A DNA stretch of 64,000 bases from Symbiodinium natans (Eukaryota; Sar; Dinophyceae; Suessiales; Symbiodiniaceae). Below are positions 12,010 through 23,900 of the stretch, piece after piece. Position numbers and translations under genes: made by a program. Every line of letters starts with the position of its first letter. The first letter of the stretch is position 1. The notes below the pieces were generated by a model, which was not told the DNA's origin, ran no database searches, and saw only the letters and a list, made by a program, of their open reading frames with translations. The DNA lies in contig CAJNDS010000913.1 in NCBI GenBank assembly GCA_905221605.1, forward strand, positions 704,836 through 768,835, read 5' to 3'.

Positions 12010-12754
12010 CTTACTACCTACCTACTACTATTACTAATAATAATAATTATTATTTTTATTCTTACTATTATTATACATATCATTTATTTTTGACTATTAT
12101 TATTCTTTCATGATTATTATTTCGAGAATGATGATTGTTATTGTTGTTGGCATTGAACGTTTGCAAGATCGCGGTCTTTGTGAGCCATTTACTTGAATAT
12201 CATCTGAATTCCAAAGGAGCGACGAGTGCCATGCCAACAACGGCGACGCAGGAAATCAGGAAACGCAACCAGCAAAAAAAGCATGCAAAAGAGAGAAAGG
12301 CAGTCTCAACTATACTACTGGAATAAGTACAGGGCCATTCTGAAAGATATAAGAGAAAGGCAGAGGCATTTGCATACGTGTGGTTCCGGAAGTCGTGCAG
12401 GTCGTGCAGAAGCCATCGGAGATTCTGCTCTTTTCATTAGAGAGGACATTTGAGGAAGTGAGGGGCCTTCAGGGAACCAAAAATGTCTGTTCTTTAAGCT
12501 TGCAGTGCTTTTCGCGCGATCCTGGTAGACGTAGAGAGCACCTCCAGCACCGGCTTTTGTGTAGTTTTTCAGGGCCCTCTGAAAAACATCACACGGTAGT
12601 AAAATTGCCCCTCACGAGTCTTAGAGGAAGTACGAGCTGCCCAGTTTTCGGGGGGCTTTCTGCATAAGCTCAGGCTAGGCACTGACCCCTGCTGGATCAC
12701 AACACACTGAACTCTGCTGCAAGGTGCGGGGCATCTCGTTCGCCTGCCAAACCC
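12010..12754. other. AT-rich then unique sequence, no gene recognised
   Basis: TTA/TAT-rich sequence to about 12,130 is followed by sequence with short open frames that show no domain. Confidence 0.4.
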
Positions 12755-12961
12755 ATGGTGTCCACGCACGCGTTTGCCCTCGCAGCTCGGGCAGTTTCGG
12801 ACTTCAACTTGGTTGGGAAGCTGCCGACATGGCACATGATGGTACCCATGGAGGATGCAGAGGATCTTTCCGAGGCGCTTGGTATCTTAGCCTGCCGCGC
12901 CGCGCGCTTCAACGTCTCGCTGGGCAAGGACAGCAGCAGATCTCGGACTCGGGGCTTTTAG
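12755..12961 (+). CDS. Exon-like open stretch, function unknown
   Basis: A 68-codon frame has protein-like composition (Phe-Ala-Leu-Ala-Ala, then LVGKLPTWHMMVPMEDAEDL and ALGILACRAARF), unlike the Arg/Pro/Ser-rich noise frames around it. I do not recognise the family. It could be one exon of an intron-containing gene whose other exons are unseen, or chance. No start codon is claimed; the first Met is only the first in frame. Confidence 0.3.
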   Translation: MVSTHAFALAARAVSDFNLVGKLPTWHMMVPMEDAEDLSEALGILACRAARFNVSLGKDSSRSRTRGF

Positions 12962-13214
12962 AGGGCTGTTTCGGATTGTCCCTCTCAGCATTCTCAGCCT
13001 CAAAATGAACGTTTGCAGACTCGTTCTTGAGCCTTTGGAGCCTACAACCCTTGAAAGCTTTACGAACCCCTGGAGGCCAAGCTGAGGCCAAAGTTGCCAC
13101 GGCTCCGGGCCTTCAACGCAACGGAGCCACTTTGCTCTTAGCTCCCCCGGATGACCTGAGCTCGTTCTGATAGGGGGGGGGGGTGGGCAGGGCTTCTTGG
13201 GGCGGCAATTTTTT

Positions 13215-13549
13215 TCAGGGGTGTCGAAGTCTACCGAAGTGAGCGACCACAGGGGTACTCGCTTGCTTCGAAAAGAGCTGACGTTGCAGGGGGCGGGCGC
13301 GAGTGCCCAACCAAAACGCTTCTTGTCTCCTTGGTTAGTCTGGGACATGCAACGTGTCAGGTGCTTTGCTTTGCACTTGGAAAATATCCTTGTGGTGTGA
13401 AGTCAAAAAAGGCGCCCCTGCAAACATTCCTCATCGCCTTGCGCCCGAGACAAGGTTCCGCCTGCTTCGGGCGGGCGCCCAGCTGCCACTGGAGTCTCCT
13501 GCATCCGGGTCCAGCTTCGCCGAAAGGACGCCGCCTTTTCCGGTTTTGA
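13215..13549 (+). CDS. Exon-like open stretch, function unknown
   Basis: A T-rich tract ending TTTTTTTCAG precedes an open frame of about 110 codons beginning GVEVYRSERPQGYSLASK. The acceptor-like tract and the first 40 residues look coding; the later part is Arg/Pro/Ser rich and less convincing. No domain is recognised. Confidence 0.22.
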
Positions 13550-13629
13550 AGGATGTCGGGGATACGTCAGAATCCCGTGCTGAGCATTCTTCGTAAGGTC
13601 GCACTGCTGCGCCATGCTAACATGATAGC

Positions 13630-13795
13630 ATCGTAAGGTAGAGTAGGGCAAAGTCGAGTATCGTCTCGTATAGTATGGTATGGTATGGTGTGGTATAGTA
13701 TGGCATGGCATGGCATGGCATGGCATAGCACAGCATGGCACAGCGTAGCACAGCATAGCACAGCACAGCACAGCATAGCATAGCATAGCATAGCT
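13630..13795. repeat. Pentamer satellite (TATGG/CATGG/CATAG)
   Basis: A 5-bp repeat drifts from TATGG through CATGG to ATAGC/ACAGC along its length, so neighbouring copies are more alike than distant ones. Confidence 0.9.
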
Positions 13796-14029
13796 TCTCA
13801 ATATACTATATTCGGAATAGTGAGTGTTTGCTAGATTTGGCAAGTTGAGGGGGGGGGTGGTGCTTAAAGTTTCATATCAGCATTTCAAGCCAGGGTTCTG
13901 AACGGTAGGTTGACAGGTTCTTTGGGCTCTGAATGGCGTCTCAGACAGGAGGCTCCCACCCTGTAAGGTAGGGCGTGCTACAGGGCCACTGCCGCGATGC
14001 GACCGCAAGTTCACACCCATGAGCCCCCC

Positions 14030-14150
14030 AGAAAGGAGGAAGATTTTCCCCTGGCTGACCGACTACCTCTTTGGCGCGACCGCCACTTGGCCGGAAGTGG
14101 ATGAGGAGTACTCTGCTAAACTGCTAGAGAAGAATATCGGAGGCGGTTAA
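14030..14150 (+). CDS. Exon-like open stretch, function unknown
   Basis: After CCCCCCAG the frame reads KIFPWLTDYLFGATATWPEV, continuing DEEYSAKLLEKN before a stop. Composition and aromatic content look coding. It may belong to an upstream part of the kinase gene that starts at 17.2 kb, or to another gene. This is inference only. Confidence 0.35.
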
Positions 14151-14381
14151 CAGAGGTGCTGAGCTGAACGTCGGAATCCCAGGATGGGCTATTTACCGCA
14201 AGTAGCACCCTCCAACCGCTTAAAAAAAACGGCCCGCTATAGGGTTGATTATGGGGATTAAGAAGGCCTCATAGCCCATCCAGATCCTGAAGGAATGTTG
14301 AGTTGTGGCCGAAGTTGTGTGGGTGACGCTGCTTTGGGTGCTCTCGCTGAGTCCACGCCATGACCCCTCTCCGAGCTGCTG

Positions 14382-14502
14382 GTTTAGGGTTTAGGGTTTA
14401 GGGTTTAGGGTTTAGGGTTTAGGGTTTAGGGTTTAGGGTTTAGGGTTTAGGGTTTAGGGTTTAGGGTTTAGGGCTTAGGGCTTAGGGCTTAGGGTTTAGG
14501 GC
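14382..14502. repeat. TTTAGGG telomere-like array
   Basis: About 17 copies of the 7-mer, ending in GCTTAGG variants. The G-rich strand is +, opposite to the array at 9.9 kb. Confidence 0.95.
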
Positions 14503-14527
14503 ACCCTCCACTTCACGACCCCAATAA

Positions 14528-14625
14528 TTCAGAAGTCAAGGAAGAGCCAGAGGCAGTGGCAGAGGAGGTCCCAGAAGAGGCCTCGCTCAGCCAAGCGCCG
14601 CCTGCCCAAGCGACCTGAACCATTT
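14528..14625 (+). CDS. Exon-like acidic segment, function unknown
   Basis: The frame encodes a Glu/Val/Pro-rich linker (NSEVKEEPEAVAEEVPEEAS, then Gln/Ala/Pro). It lies directly after a telomere-like array. It could be a low-complexity exon; the evidence is compositional only. Confidence 0.25.
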
Positions 14626-14854
14626 GTGATCGTGACGCCCTGCGGTATACTGCTTAAAACGATGTTGCTGTAGAGCAAAGCAAGCTTCGTGAGTGACTTC
14701 TGAGATCCCACGCACGATACTGTGATGGTGGCAGGAGGGCCTCTCACCGCCCAAGTTTCAAATCAGTCAGAACAGTGCTGAGAACCCTCGAGCCCTCGAG
14801 CACTACAACAGGGTTTCTCGAGTCTTTCCATTGTCAGACATGAAGATGTGCAGT

Positions 14855-15003
14855 TTGGGATGTTCCCCCTATTTCTAACAGTCCTTAATGCGCATTATAG
14901 TACCCCCTATTACATCCCCATTAAGGAGCTCTAACCCCTGAACCCTGCACCTTAAACCGTAAACCCTAAACCCTGAACGCTTAGTATACGGGGGGAACCT
15001 CCC
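14855..15003. mobile_element. MITE-like element split by a telomere-like tract
   Basis: The left end TTGGGATGTTCCCCCT matches the terminal repeat of the intact elements at 24,290 and 62,541. A body with AGTCCTTAATG follows, then CCCTGAACC/CCCTAAACC repeats. The right end is a decayed partner (GGGGGGAACCTCCC). Confidence 0.5.
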
Positions 15004-15087
15004 GAGTTCCAGATAAGCAGGAGTTCACGCAGGAACTCCCCGAGCAGTGGCGCTCCCACCTTCAGGCCGCGTGTTTTTTTTTTTTTG

Positions 15088-15171
15088 TTTAGGGTTTAGG
15101 GTTTAGGGTTTAGGGTTTAGGGTTTAGGGTTTAGGGTTTAGGGTTTAGGGTTTAGGGTTTAGGGTTCAGCA
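15088..15171. repeat. TTTAGGG telomere-like array
   Basis: About 12 perfect copies follow a T run. Unique sequence follows to 15,545 with no feature recognised. Confidence 0.95.
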
Positions 15172-15549
15172 TCTCAAGTTCGAGCATTTACTAGGCGAGC
15201 AGTGTGTGTAGGCAACGGAAAAAAACCCACCCACCCAGAGAATCCCACAACATTAAGAAAATAAAAAGTTTACATTTCTCATCAGCAAGCCCTGTCCTCC
15301 AACCTCACTGTGTCATGGACCATCCTACCCACGAACCATTTCATCGACCCCCATAGAGGGGTGGGACTTGAAATCCTCAAACGGGTGAAGGCTCGGTTTT
15401 GGTCAAAATCCAGAAAAACGAGAGGCCCCCAGAACCGTCGATTTCAGTACTAAAAAATCGCATTTTTAACTGGGACCCGGGCCGATCCTGGGGTCACCCT
15501 CATTTGGGGTGTTTTTGGAAGTAAACTTTCCCTCTCAAGGGGGGGTCAG

Positions 15550-16665
15550 AGTTTCCCGCGCGCGGGCCAGGACAAGGCCAGACCCTTGAGTGCCCAACAG
15601 GGCCGGTCAATCTGGAAGGGCCAAAACCAAGGCCAAGGCCGCCCGCGCGCGGGCCAGGACAAGGCCAGACCCTTGAGTGCCCAACAGGGCCGGTCAATCT
15701 GGAAGGGCCAAAACCAAGGCCAAGGCCGGCCGCGCGCGGGCCAGGACAAGCCAGACCCTTGAGTGCCCAACAGGGCCGGTCAATCTGAAAGGGCCAAAAC
15801 CAAGGCCAAGGCCGCCCCGCGCGGGCCAGGACAAGGCCAGACCCTTGAGTGCCCAACAGGGCCGGTCAATCTGGAAGGGCCAAAACCAAGGCCAAGGCCG
15901 CCCGCGCGCGGGCCAGGACAAGGCCAGACCCTTGAGTGCCCAACAGGGCCGGTCAATTGGAAGGGCCAAAACCAAGGCCAAGGCCGCCCGCGCGCGGGCC
16001 AGGACAAGGCCAGACCCTTGAGTGCCCAACAGGGCCGGTCAATCTGGAAGGGCCAAAACCAAGGCCAAGGCCGCCCGCGCGCGGGCCAGGACAAGGCCAG
16101 ACCCTTGAGTGCCCAACAGGGCCGGTCAATCTGGAAGGGCCAAAACCAAGGCCAAGGCCGCCCGCGCGCGGGCCAGGACAAGGCCAGACCCTTGAGTGCC
16201 CAACAGGGCCGGTCAATCTGGAAGGGCGAAACCAAGGCCAAGGCCGCCCGCGCGCGGGCCAGGACAAGGCCAGACCCTTGAGTGCCCAACAGGGCCGGTC
16301 AATCTGGAAGGGCCAAAACCAAGGCCAAGGCCGCCCGCGCGCGGGCCAGGACAAGGCCAGACCCTTGAGTGCCCAACAGGGCCGGTCAATCTGGAAGGGC
16401 CAAAACCAAGGCCAAGGCCGCCCGCGCGCGGGCCAGGACAAGGCCAGACCCTTGAGTGCCCAACAGGGCCGGTCAATCTGGAAGGGCCAAAACCAAGGCC
16501 AAGGCCGCCCGCGCGCGGGCCAGACCCTTGAGTGCCCAACAGGGCCGGTCAATCTGGAAGGGCCAAAACCAAGGCCAAGGCCGGCCGCGCGCGGGCCAGG
16601 ACAAGGCCAGACCCTTGAGTGCCCAACAGGGCCGGTCAATCTGGAAGGGTTAGCCCTTAGGGCGT
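15550..16665. repeat. 87-bp minisatellite, about 13 copies
   Basis: The unit contains GACCCTTGAGTGCCCAACAG, then GGGCCGGTCAATCTGGAAGG, a CCAAGGCCAAGGCC stretch and the palindrome CCCGCGCGCGGG. Units differ by one or two bases, with one truncated copy near 16,520. Because 87 is a multiple of three and the unit lacks stops in several frames, frames up to 243 codons are open on both strands; I treat these as by-products of the repeat. Confidence 0.95.
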
Positions 16666-16724
16666 GACCAACAGGGCCGGTCAATTTGCTGACTATAGGG
16701 TTTAAATATATATAGGTAAGAGAG

Positions 16725-16835
16725 GTTTAGGGTTTAGGGTTTAGGGTTTAGGGTTCAGGGTATTTGGGTATTTGGGTATTTGGGTATTTGGGTTTTTGGG
16801 TTTTTGGGTTTTGGGTTTTTGGGTTTTTGGGGCGT
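16725..16835. repeat. TTTAGGG and GTATTTGG/GTTTTTGG variant repeats
   Basis: A short TTTAGGG run degenerates into TATTTGGG and TTTTTGGG copies. Confidence 0.85.
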
Positions 16836-16918
16836 TTAGGGCTCTGAGAGGTGATAGGAGAAAGCTTGTTCCGAGGGCGCCTTGGGTTTCAAAAGGCACT
16901 TCGGGCTTAGCAGCTTAG

Positions 16919-16938
16919 CATATATATATATATATATC

Positions 16939-16972
<34 letters not shown>

Positions 16973-17005
16973 CGTACATGACATATATGTAGATGTATGT
17001 ATGTC
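16919..17005. repeat. TA-rich microsatellite
   Basis: TA dinucleotide runs with ATAC interruptions. Confidence 0.9.
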
Positions 17006-17214
17006 TGTGCAATGGTTTTGCTGGGGCTGAAGCGGGGGCTTTGCAAGCTGCAAAATGCGGAAGCGCTCGGAATCCTTGCTTCAAGCGACACGTGTGAAAG
17101 CTTCTGGTCCGACATCCGTAGGCACCCTGAACCGCAGACCAAGCAAGAGACAAACACTTTACTTAGTACTTCGAATGCAGAGCCTCTTGGGAAAAATTCT
17201 TGGCTGCATTGCAG

Positions 17215-17262
17215 AGGCCGTGAAGAAGCTCGGGGAAGGCGGCTACGGCAAAGTCTTCAAGT
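17215..17262 (+). CDS. Kinase exon: Gly-rich loop
   Basis: It begins after GCATTGCAG and ends before GTAAGG. It encodes EAVKKLGEGGYGKVFK, subdomain I. One base carries over to the next exon. Confidence 0.8.
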
Positions 17263-20200
17263 GTAAGGCCCGCCGCCGCGGGGGTTGTTTGTAGGGATAG
17301 GGCTAAGGGAATGAGTAGTCCTACAGAGATTCCACGATTTCTACGAGTCGTCTCATCTTCTCATACTCAAATTCCGTAACTTTGACAAAAAAGGGAGCTC
17401 GAGCCAACAAAGTCTTTCAAGATGCGTCGCCGTAGCCACGGAGGCCTTTAGATGCTGCTACCTGCGACTACTCTCAGCAGGTCCTCTGCGGGAGCGCTGA
17501 GGACTATGTCACTGTCAAGCTGGTCGCAGAGAAGTCAGACGATGTTCTGCGTGAGATCGAACTGACGCTGCGCTGAAAGCTACCGGCGTGCTGGCCGATA
17601 AAGCTCGCCCAGAGCCGCCCTTAAACCCTGAAGCCGAAAGAAAAGAAAAGGCGGGGATGAACGAATTAGCCCTCGAATTTGTGCACGTGTGATCGTCTTT
17701 GCAGTGTGTCTTACAGCCAGCTATGCGGGGATGGCAAAATCAACCTAAACGGACATGCCCGCAAAAAGGGTGCCAAAAAAAGCAGAATTAGATCAAAAGA
17801 AACAACAAAGCAAAGGATGGAAGAGATGAGTGGCGTCTCGGAGTTCTGCCTGTCCTCCCTGGGCTCTCCGACCATCCCATCCTTCGTCGATGCGCCGGAG
17901 GGCTACTGGATCATGACCTCACCAAGGGGGGGTCGGAGGGGGGGATAAGGACACCCAACAAGGACCCCCCCAAAAAGGCAAGACAGCCCGTATACAGAAT
18001 ATGTATAGGTTTGTATCTGTATATATATATATATCTCTCTCTCTGTGTTTCAATATGAAGACTTGATCCCGAACCCCCGAGATATGCCCCTGAACCTCTT
18101 ATGCCCCTGAACCTCTCGCTAAGCGCCACACTGAAACACAGAACCCGTTCGCCCCAAGAGTGGGAATCGGATAACCGATGATGTATCTAAAATCGTTTCT
18201 CCACTATATACATATATGCGCATATACATACACACAGCATGTTATGTCATGTAACGTAGGTCGTATGTACACTATACGGTTTGTATTGATATATGTAAAT
18301 CTTTCATCATGTATTCCTATATATATATATATGTATATGTATATCTGTGTATGAGATGAAAGGTTTTCTGCTCAGCAATCAGACCTTGAAGCCCCCGCTT
18401 CTCTCCCTCCCCCCCCCCCCCCCCCCCCCCCCCGCCAGCTGCGCGAGTGTAGGATGCCCCTCATGAACGGCGGGGAACTTTACGAGTTGTGGCTTGTTAT
18501 GCACGGAGAAGGAATTTCGTTTTGTTTTGCTGGTGGGGGGAGAGCGATTTGTTCATGGTTTAGGGCATTAGGGCTTTAGGGTTGGATGTCTGGGAAACAT
18601 GCTTTGTTCTGTTGGACCTGGCTTTCGAACGGCGCGTTTTTTTTGCTGTTTAGATGGGTTTCCTTGGCACACCTGTTTAAGGATCCAGCCCAAAGGTTTT
18701 AAGGTTTTAAGTAACAAAGGCACGCCCGGCTTGGGTGCACGGCAATGCCATCTGAGCATGATTACTCCAGCAAGGTGGCAGAGTGAACAGACAAATTTGG
18801 GATTTATGGCAGGGAGCAGGGAGTACTCTCATCCCTGCAGTACTATAATCCCGACTAAGGACTGCATAGTATAAGTGCGAACATGCCAAGACATAGTATT
18901 CCGAGCATTGTGATTTCACGCTACGCGACCCACCTCGGCCTGGCCCAATGCAGCTCCCGGGGAGGTGGCCGATGTTGGGGGGGAGGTGGCGGCAACACCT
19001 CTCGCCTGCAAAATGCCCCAAGAAAATGGCCAAGCAATGGGCTCCCAGATAAAGGGCGCAAGTTATTTGGGGAGGGGATTCGCGGTGAGGAGGGTTGGGG
19101 GGGTGGCGGTGTGGCTTGTGGTTTGGGGGGGAGGGCGCTTGTTCTCAGAACCTAGACCCCTTCGGGCCCGAGGCCTCGGCGGACTAATCGAGACTTCTGG
19201 AAGAGCAAAGGGCGTCCAAGGCCCCCTGAACCCTAAACCCCAAAACCCCTAAACCCCTAAACCCTAAACCCAAAACCCTAAACCCTAAACCCCAAACCCC
19301 TAAACCCTAAACCCAGGGGGTCCAAGGCCCCCCCACAGTCGCCCATTGCAAGGATGACCAGCTGCGACCGACATCTTGGATGCGGTGCCTGCGAGGACCC
19401 CTGGGGGGGGGGGGGGGGGGTAAGGGTTTAGGGTTTAGGGTTTAGGGTTTAGGGTTTAGGGTTTAGGGTTTAGGGTTTAGGGTTTAGGGTTTAGGGTTTA
19501 GGGTTTAGGGTTTAGGGTTTAGGGTTTAGGGTTTAGGGTTTAGGGCTGAGGGTTTAGGGGTAGTTGCTGACAAGAAGCGCCCAGTAGAGACTCAGTATGT
19601 CATCTCAGGGTTTTGATGGCAGACTGTACTTGCAGAATGCTGGCAAAGAACACACAAGTGGTAGCATGAAGAGAATGGTGACTGAGTGACTTAGGACAAC
19701 TAACCTCGGGGAGATAATATAAGAAGCGTCCCAAAGAGCATATGCTTTTCTTGGCCCCCACAGTGTTTTGAGACGTTCTTTTTCCGAACACTTTCTTTAT
19801 TGTGTGTGTGTGTGTGTGTGTGTTTGTTTTTTTGCTTGGCGAACGACGTGCCCCGTCAGCTTCTAATTGGGGAAACAAACTCTGTGCCTTTGAGAGTTTT
19901 TACGAAAGACTAGTTACCCCCAACAAGTATGCGAAAGCCGTGAGCCCTGTACTTTTTGCGCATACTGCCGTATTTTTCTTTCCAGCATGGCAAAACAAGT
20001 TCATGTTTCTGATCCTCTGCAAGCTTCTTATTTAAGGATCTTGCGCGCTGCCTTTTAAAATGCATGCTGCAATTTTTTGTATTTGTGATTCGATAGCTGT
20101 TCTGCCTGCAGAAGAACCCGAAACCCTGAACCCTAGACCCTAAACCCTACAGGGAGATGCTCAGGATTGGTTTGGCCGGCGCTGCTGGACAGATCTCAAC

Positions 20201-20931
20201 CCCTCCTACACCACGGCCTTCATGCTACATGGTCATATTTATCATGACTGTCTGCAAAAAAAAATTTGGCGAATGTTGTGTATAGATTATATATTTATAT
20301 ACATATACATGATTGCTGAATGTTTGTAAACATGTATTTGTTCAGAGAACAGCTTCAACGCAATAGGCCACTACCCTAAAACCATGAAAGAAGAAGGCTG
20401 TCCCTCTTCCGCGACGCTGTGAAGGGCGTGGCTGCTTTCCATGCGCAAACAGGGTTTCTCCACGCGGACCTGAAGCCGGAGAATGTGATGCTCAATTGCA
20501 GAGGCCCCCTTGCGCCCCAAACCCGTCGGAGCCCGGTGCTTTAGAACCCTTGCTTAACCCTTGCGGCCTTGCGCTTGCCTGGTGTCAGGCTGAGGGGGGC
20601 TCCCTTTTTCCTGCTTGATAGTTTGGTGATGGCTCCCTCTTGCGTCGGAATTTTCTTTGGGTTTGCATGGGAAATCTGGGGGCAGAGAGGCAGCGGAAGC
20701 AAGGCCGCAGCTCTCAGACTTGAGTTCCCCCCCCGCAGCCTTTCTTCTGATCCCCAAACGCCCCAACTTGTCATGAAAAGCGCGGGGCCGGTTTTTGGAG
20801 TGGGGAGGGGGGGGTGGAGCAGAAGGAGATCTGAACGAACCCATGAACGAATGGGCAGAGGTACCGATGATTGCTTTGCAGCTGTCATCGCACCTTGCCT
20901 CAGACAAGGGAGTTGGGAAGGGACTAAGGGA

Positions 20932-20963
<32 letters not shown>

Positions 20964-23900
20964 TTATTTATCTATCTATCTATATATATATATATATATG
21001 CATATATATATAAGAGTATAGTTTGGCGGTTTTTATGACATAACAAAGTGTTGACAAAATAACCGGAAGAGTCGGGCAAAAGGGGAACTGCCAAAGCGGA
21101 ACAGGAAGCCGAACACTTCGACATAAGGCTCCCTTCACCTTTTAGGGTTTAGGGTTTAGGGTTTAGGGTTTGGGGTTTAGGGTTTAGGGTTTAGGCTGCC
21201 CACCCTGTCTCCCCTCCTTCCCTCCTTCCCTCCTTCCCTCCTTCCCTCCTTCCCTCCTTCCCTCCTTCCCTCCTTCCCTCCTTCCCTCCTTCCCTCCTTC
21301 CCTCCTTCCCTCCTCCCCTCCTTCCCTCCTTCCCTCCTTCCCTCCTTCCCTCCTTCCCTCCTTCCCTCCTTCCCTCCTTCCCTCCTTCCCTCCTTCCCTC
21401 CTTCCCTCCTTCCCTCCTTCCCTCCTTCCCTCCTTCCCTCCTTCCCTTCTTCCCTCCTTCCCTCCTTCCCTCCTTCCCTCCTTCCCTCCTTCCCTCCTTC
21501 CCTCCTTCCCTCCTTCCCTCCTTCCCTCCTTCCCTCCTTCCCTCCTTCCCTCCTTCCCTCCTTCCCTCCTTCCCTCCTTCCCTCCTTCCCTCCTTCCCTC
21601 CTTCCCTCCTTCCCTCCTTCCCTCCTTCCCTCCTTCCCTCCTTCCCTCCTTCCCTCCTTCCCTCCTTCCCTCCCTCCCCAAGCCCGAGATCTCAAGGTTT
21701 CCAGCTTGGGATGTTCCCCCGTATGCTACCAGCCCTCAAAGGGATTCTAGTACCCGCGACTTTGCTCCCTGTTAAGGACTGCTAAATCCCAAGTTTCCAG
21801 CCGTAGGGCCTGTAACCACACCCTTTCGTCGGAGCCCCGTTCTCCTCAACAGACCCTCAAAAAGCACCGCTCTCAGCCCTTGCTTGAGGATTTCGGCCTG
21901 GCTTGTGACATGAAGGACCCGGAGGACTCCCTGCGGAAACTCTCGGGATCATGCCAGGGGCGCGGGAAAGGGCTCAAGCTGATGGCTTTGGTTTCGAAAT
22001 GTTTACGAAAGTAGGGGGTACCCTTTTTGTTGGGGTTCCTGTAATACGGACTATCTTATTCTGGGGTGAAGTTAAGTACCGGGGGCCATATTCCCATGCA
22101 GAAGAACCATCCTTCCAGTTCGGGTGCGCTGGATCATACTCCCGCATTCAACTACAGGGTCCAGCGGAGCTCGGGTGAGAAGAGGACAGGCTTTCGGGTT
22201 CGAGGGCTTTCGGGCCTTTCGGGTTGGGGAGTCTTCAGGGCCCTTTGACCCCGTTCTCGATGCTTCGCGCGGGTCTCCAACCATCTGCTGCTATCTTGAA
22301 CATGCTTTTGCGGCCTGCATGTACAGATATATGTCTCTGCGTGCGTAGCGCGATGTATGATAGGTCTAGGATGTAGGACTTCTTGGCGTTCTTCCTCCTA
22401 CCGTGCAAGAGCAGCAGAGTTGGGAAATCCGTTCCCCAAATCGGAGGAGTGTGCCTACGCAGGGACGCCGGCCTACGTCCCCCCGGAGGCACTCCTCGGA
22501 CATGGGACCATGCCCAACCCCCTGTGAGAACTGAATGGAAGGAGTTTAGGGTTTAGGGTTTAGGGTTAGGGTTTAAGTTTAGGGTTTAGGGTTTAGGGTT
22601 TGGCTTGTTGCAAAAAGAGTTTAGGGTTCAGGGTTTAGGGTTTAGGGTTGAGGGTTTAGGGTTAGGGTTTAGGGTTTAGGGTTTAGGGTTTAGGGTTTAG
22701 GGTTTAGGGTTTAGGGTTTAGGGTTTAGGGTTTAGGGTTTAGGGTTTAGGGTTTAGGGTTTAGGGTTTAGGGTTTAGGGTTTAGGGTTTAGGGTTTAGGG
22801 TTTACGGTTTAGGGTTTAGGGTTTAGGGCTTAGGGTTTAGGGTTTAGGGTTAGGGTTTAGGGAATCAGTTGCCAGCTGCTAGACACAAAGCAGCCCGATA
22901 GCCTGATAGCCCGAGAGCCTCAGCCCCAGTGACTTGGGGAAGAGCGGAAGAGCATGGAAACTGTCCTCCCTTGTAGGTTGCACCCCCAAAAATCCCAATA
23001 TCTTGGTATTCGAGGGTCCGAGCTCCGAAAGCATATGATCCCTACAGTCCCGAGCCATAGATTCCGACTGCCCAAAAGTTTCAAGGGGCCGATGCGGACT
23101 CCCCAGAGTTCACCAAAAAAGGTTGAGTCCCAGACAAGAGGTCCCAATTACAAGCGGGGGGGGATCTGAACAATTAGAATAGGGCTTTGGGGTTCTTCTA
23201 GTGTATTTGCCAGGAACCACAACAGAATACCATGAGTAATATCATTCATTCCGACCCCTACATTAAAAAACCCCTAAAGCTCTAAAACCCTAAAAACCCC
23301 AAGGTCTACCTCAGCTCTCCAGTCGCGGCCCTGGGGAGCCCGAAGCGGGATGTCTGGGCACTTGGTGTGATCCTGTGCCCCCCCCCACCATTTCCAGGCA
23401 GATGTGTTTCGTAACATCCTTAAAACAAACCACAGCACCCAAGTACTCTCTGCACCTTCACGCACAAGATCCTTACAAAACCCCAAAAGGGCCCGAAACC
23501 GTAGCACCTCAGCTCGGCGCGCGTGAAAGCCGAAGTCCTGCCTTCCTCCGAAGAGGTATGAGCTCACGTACCAGAGCGTTCCGCCCTTTGCCATGGAAGA
23601 TGGCTCCGGGGACCTGGCCCATTGACAAAAGTAGTAGGTTCCGCGAAGAATAGAGTACTTGGAGGTTCGTTGGACTTTTCACTAGCCAATTAGAACTGTA
23701 CTGATAACTGGACTTATTACCATATTCGAGCACTGAAGGAAGTTATAACTGAGTTGAGCACAGTTCGCATCGTATGTGTAAAGCGACTCCTGAAGTCGTC
23801 GCCCCAGGTGACTGCCTACGACCCTGCCACTGACAACAACTTTCCGCAGCCTCCAACCGCATTGGATCAGCTAATCATTCAGATGCTCCTTGGTCTAAAG

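Larger units (their letters stand above)
18489..20390 (+). other. Kinase intron filled with repeats
   Basis: This 1.9-kb intron holds degenerate CCCTAAA repeats (19,225-19,316), a G run (19,399-19,421), a TTTAGGG array (19,422-19,558), a GT microsatellite (about 19,800-19,825) and a further TA-rich stretch near 20,290. No other gene is recognised. Confidence 0.55.

Noticed and set aside
15677-16684. Open frames of 110-243 codons on both strands
   Set aside because: They are by-products of an 87-bp repeat without stops; both strands and several frames are open at once and no domain is present.
21177-21695. Minus-strand frame of 172 codons, Gly/Arg/Glu/Lys
   Set aside because: It is a translation of the CTTCCCTC octamer array.
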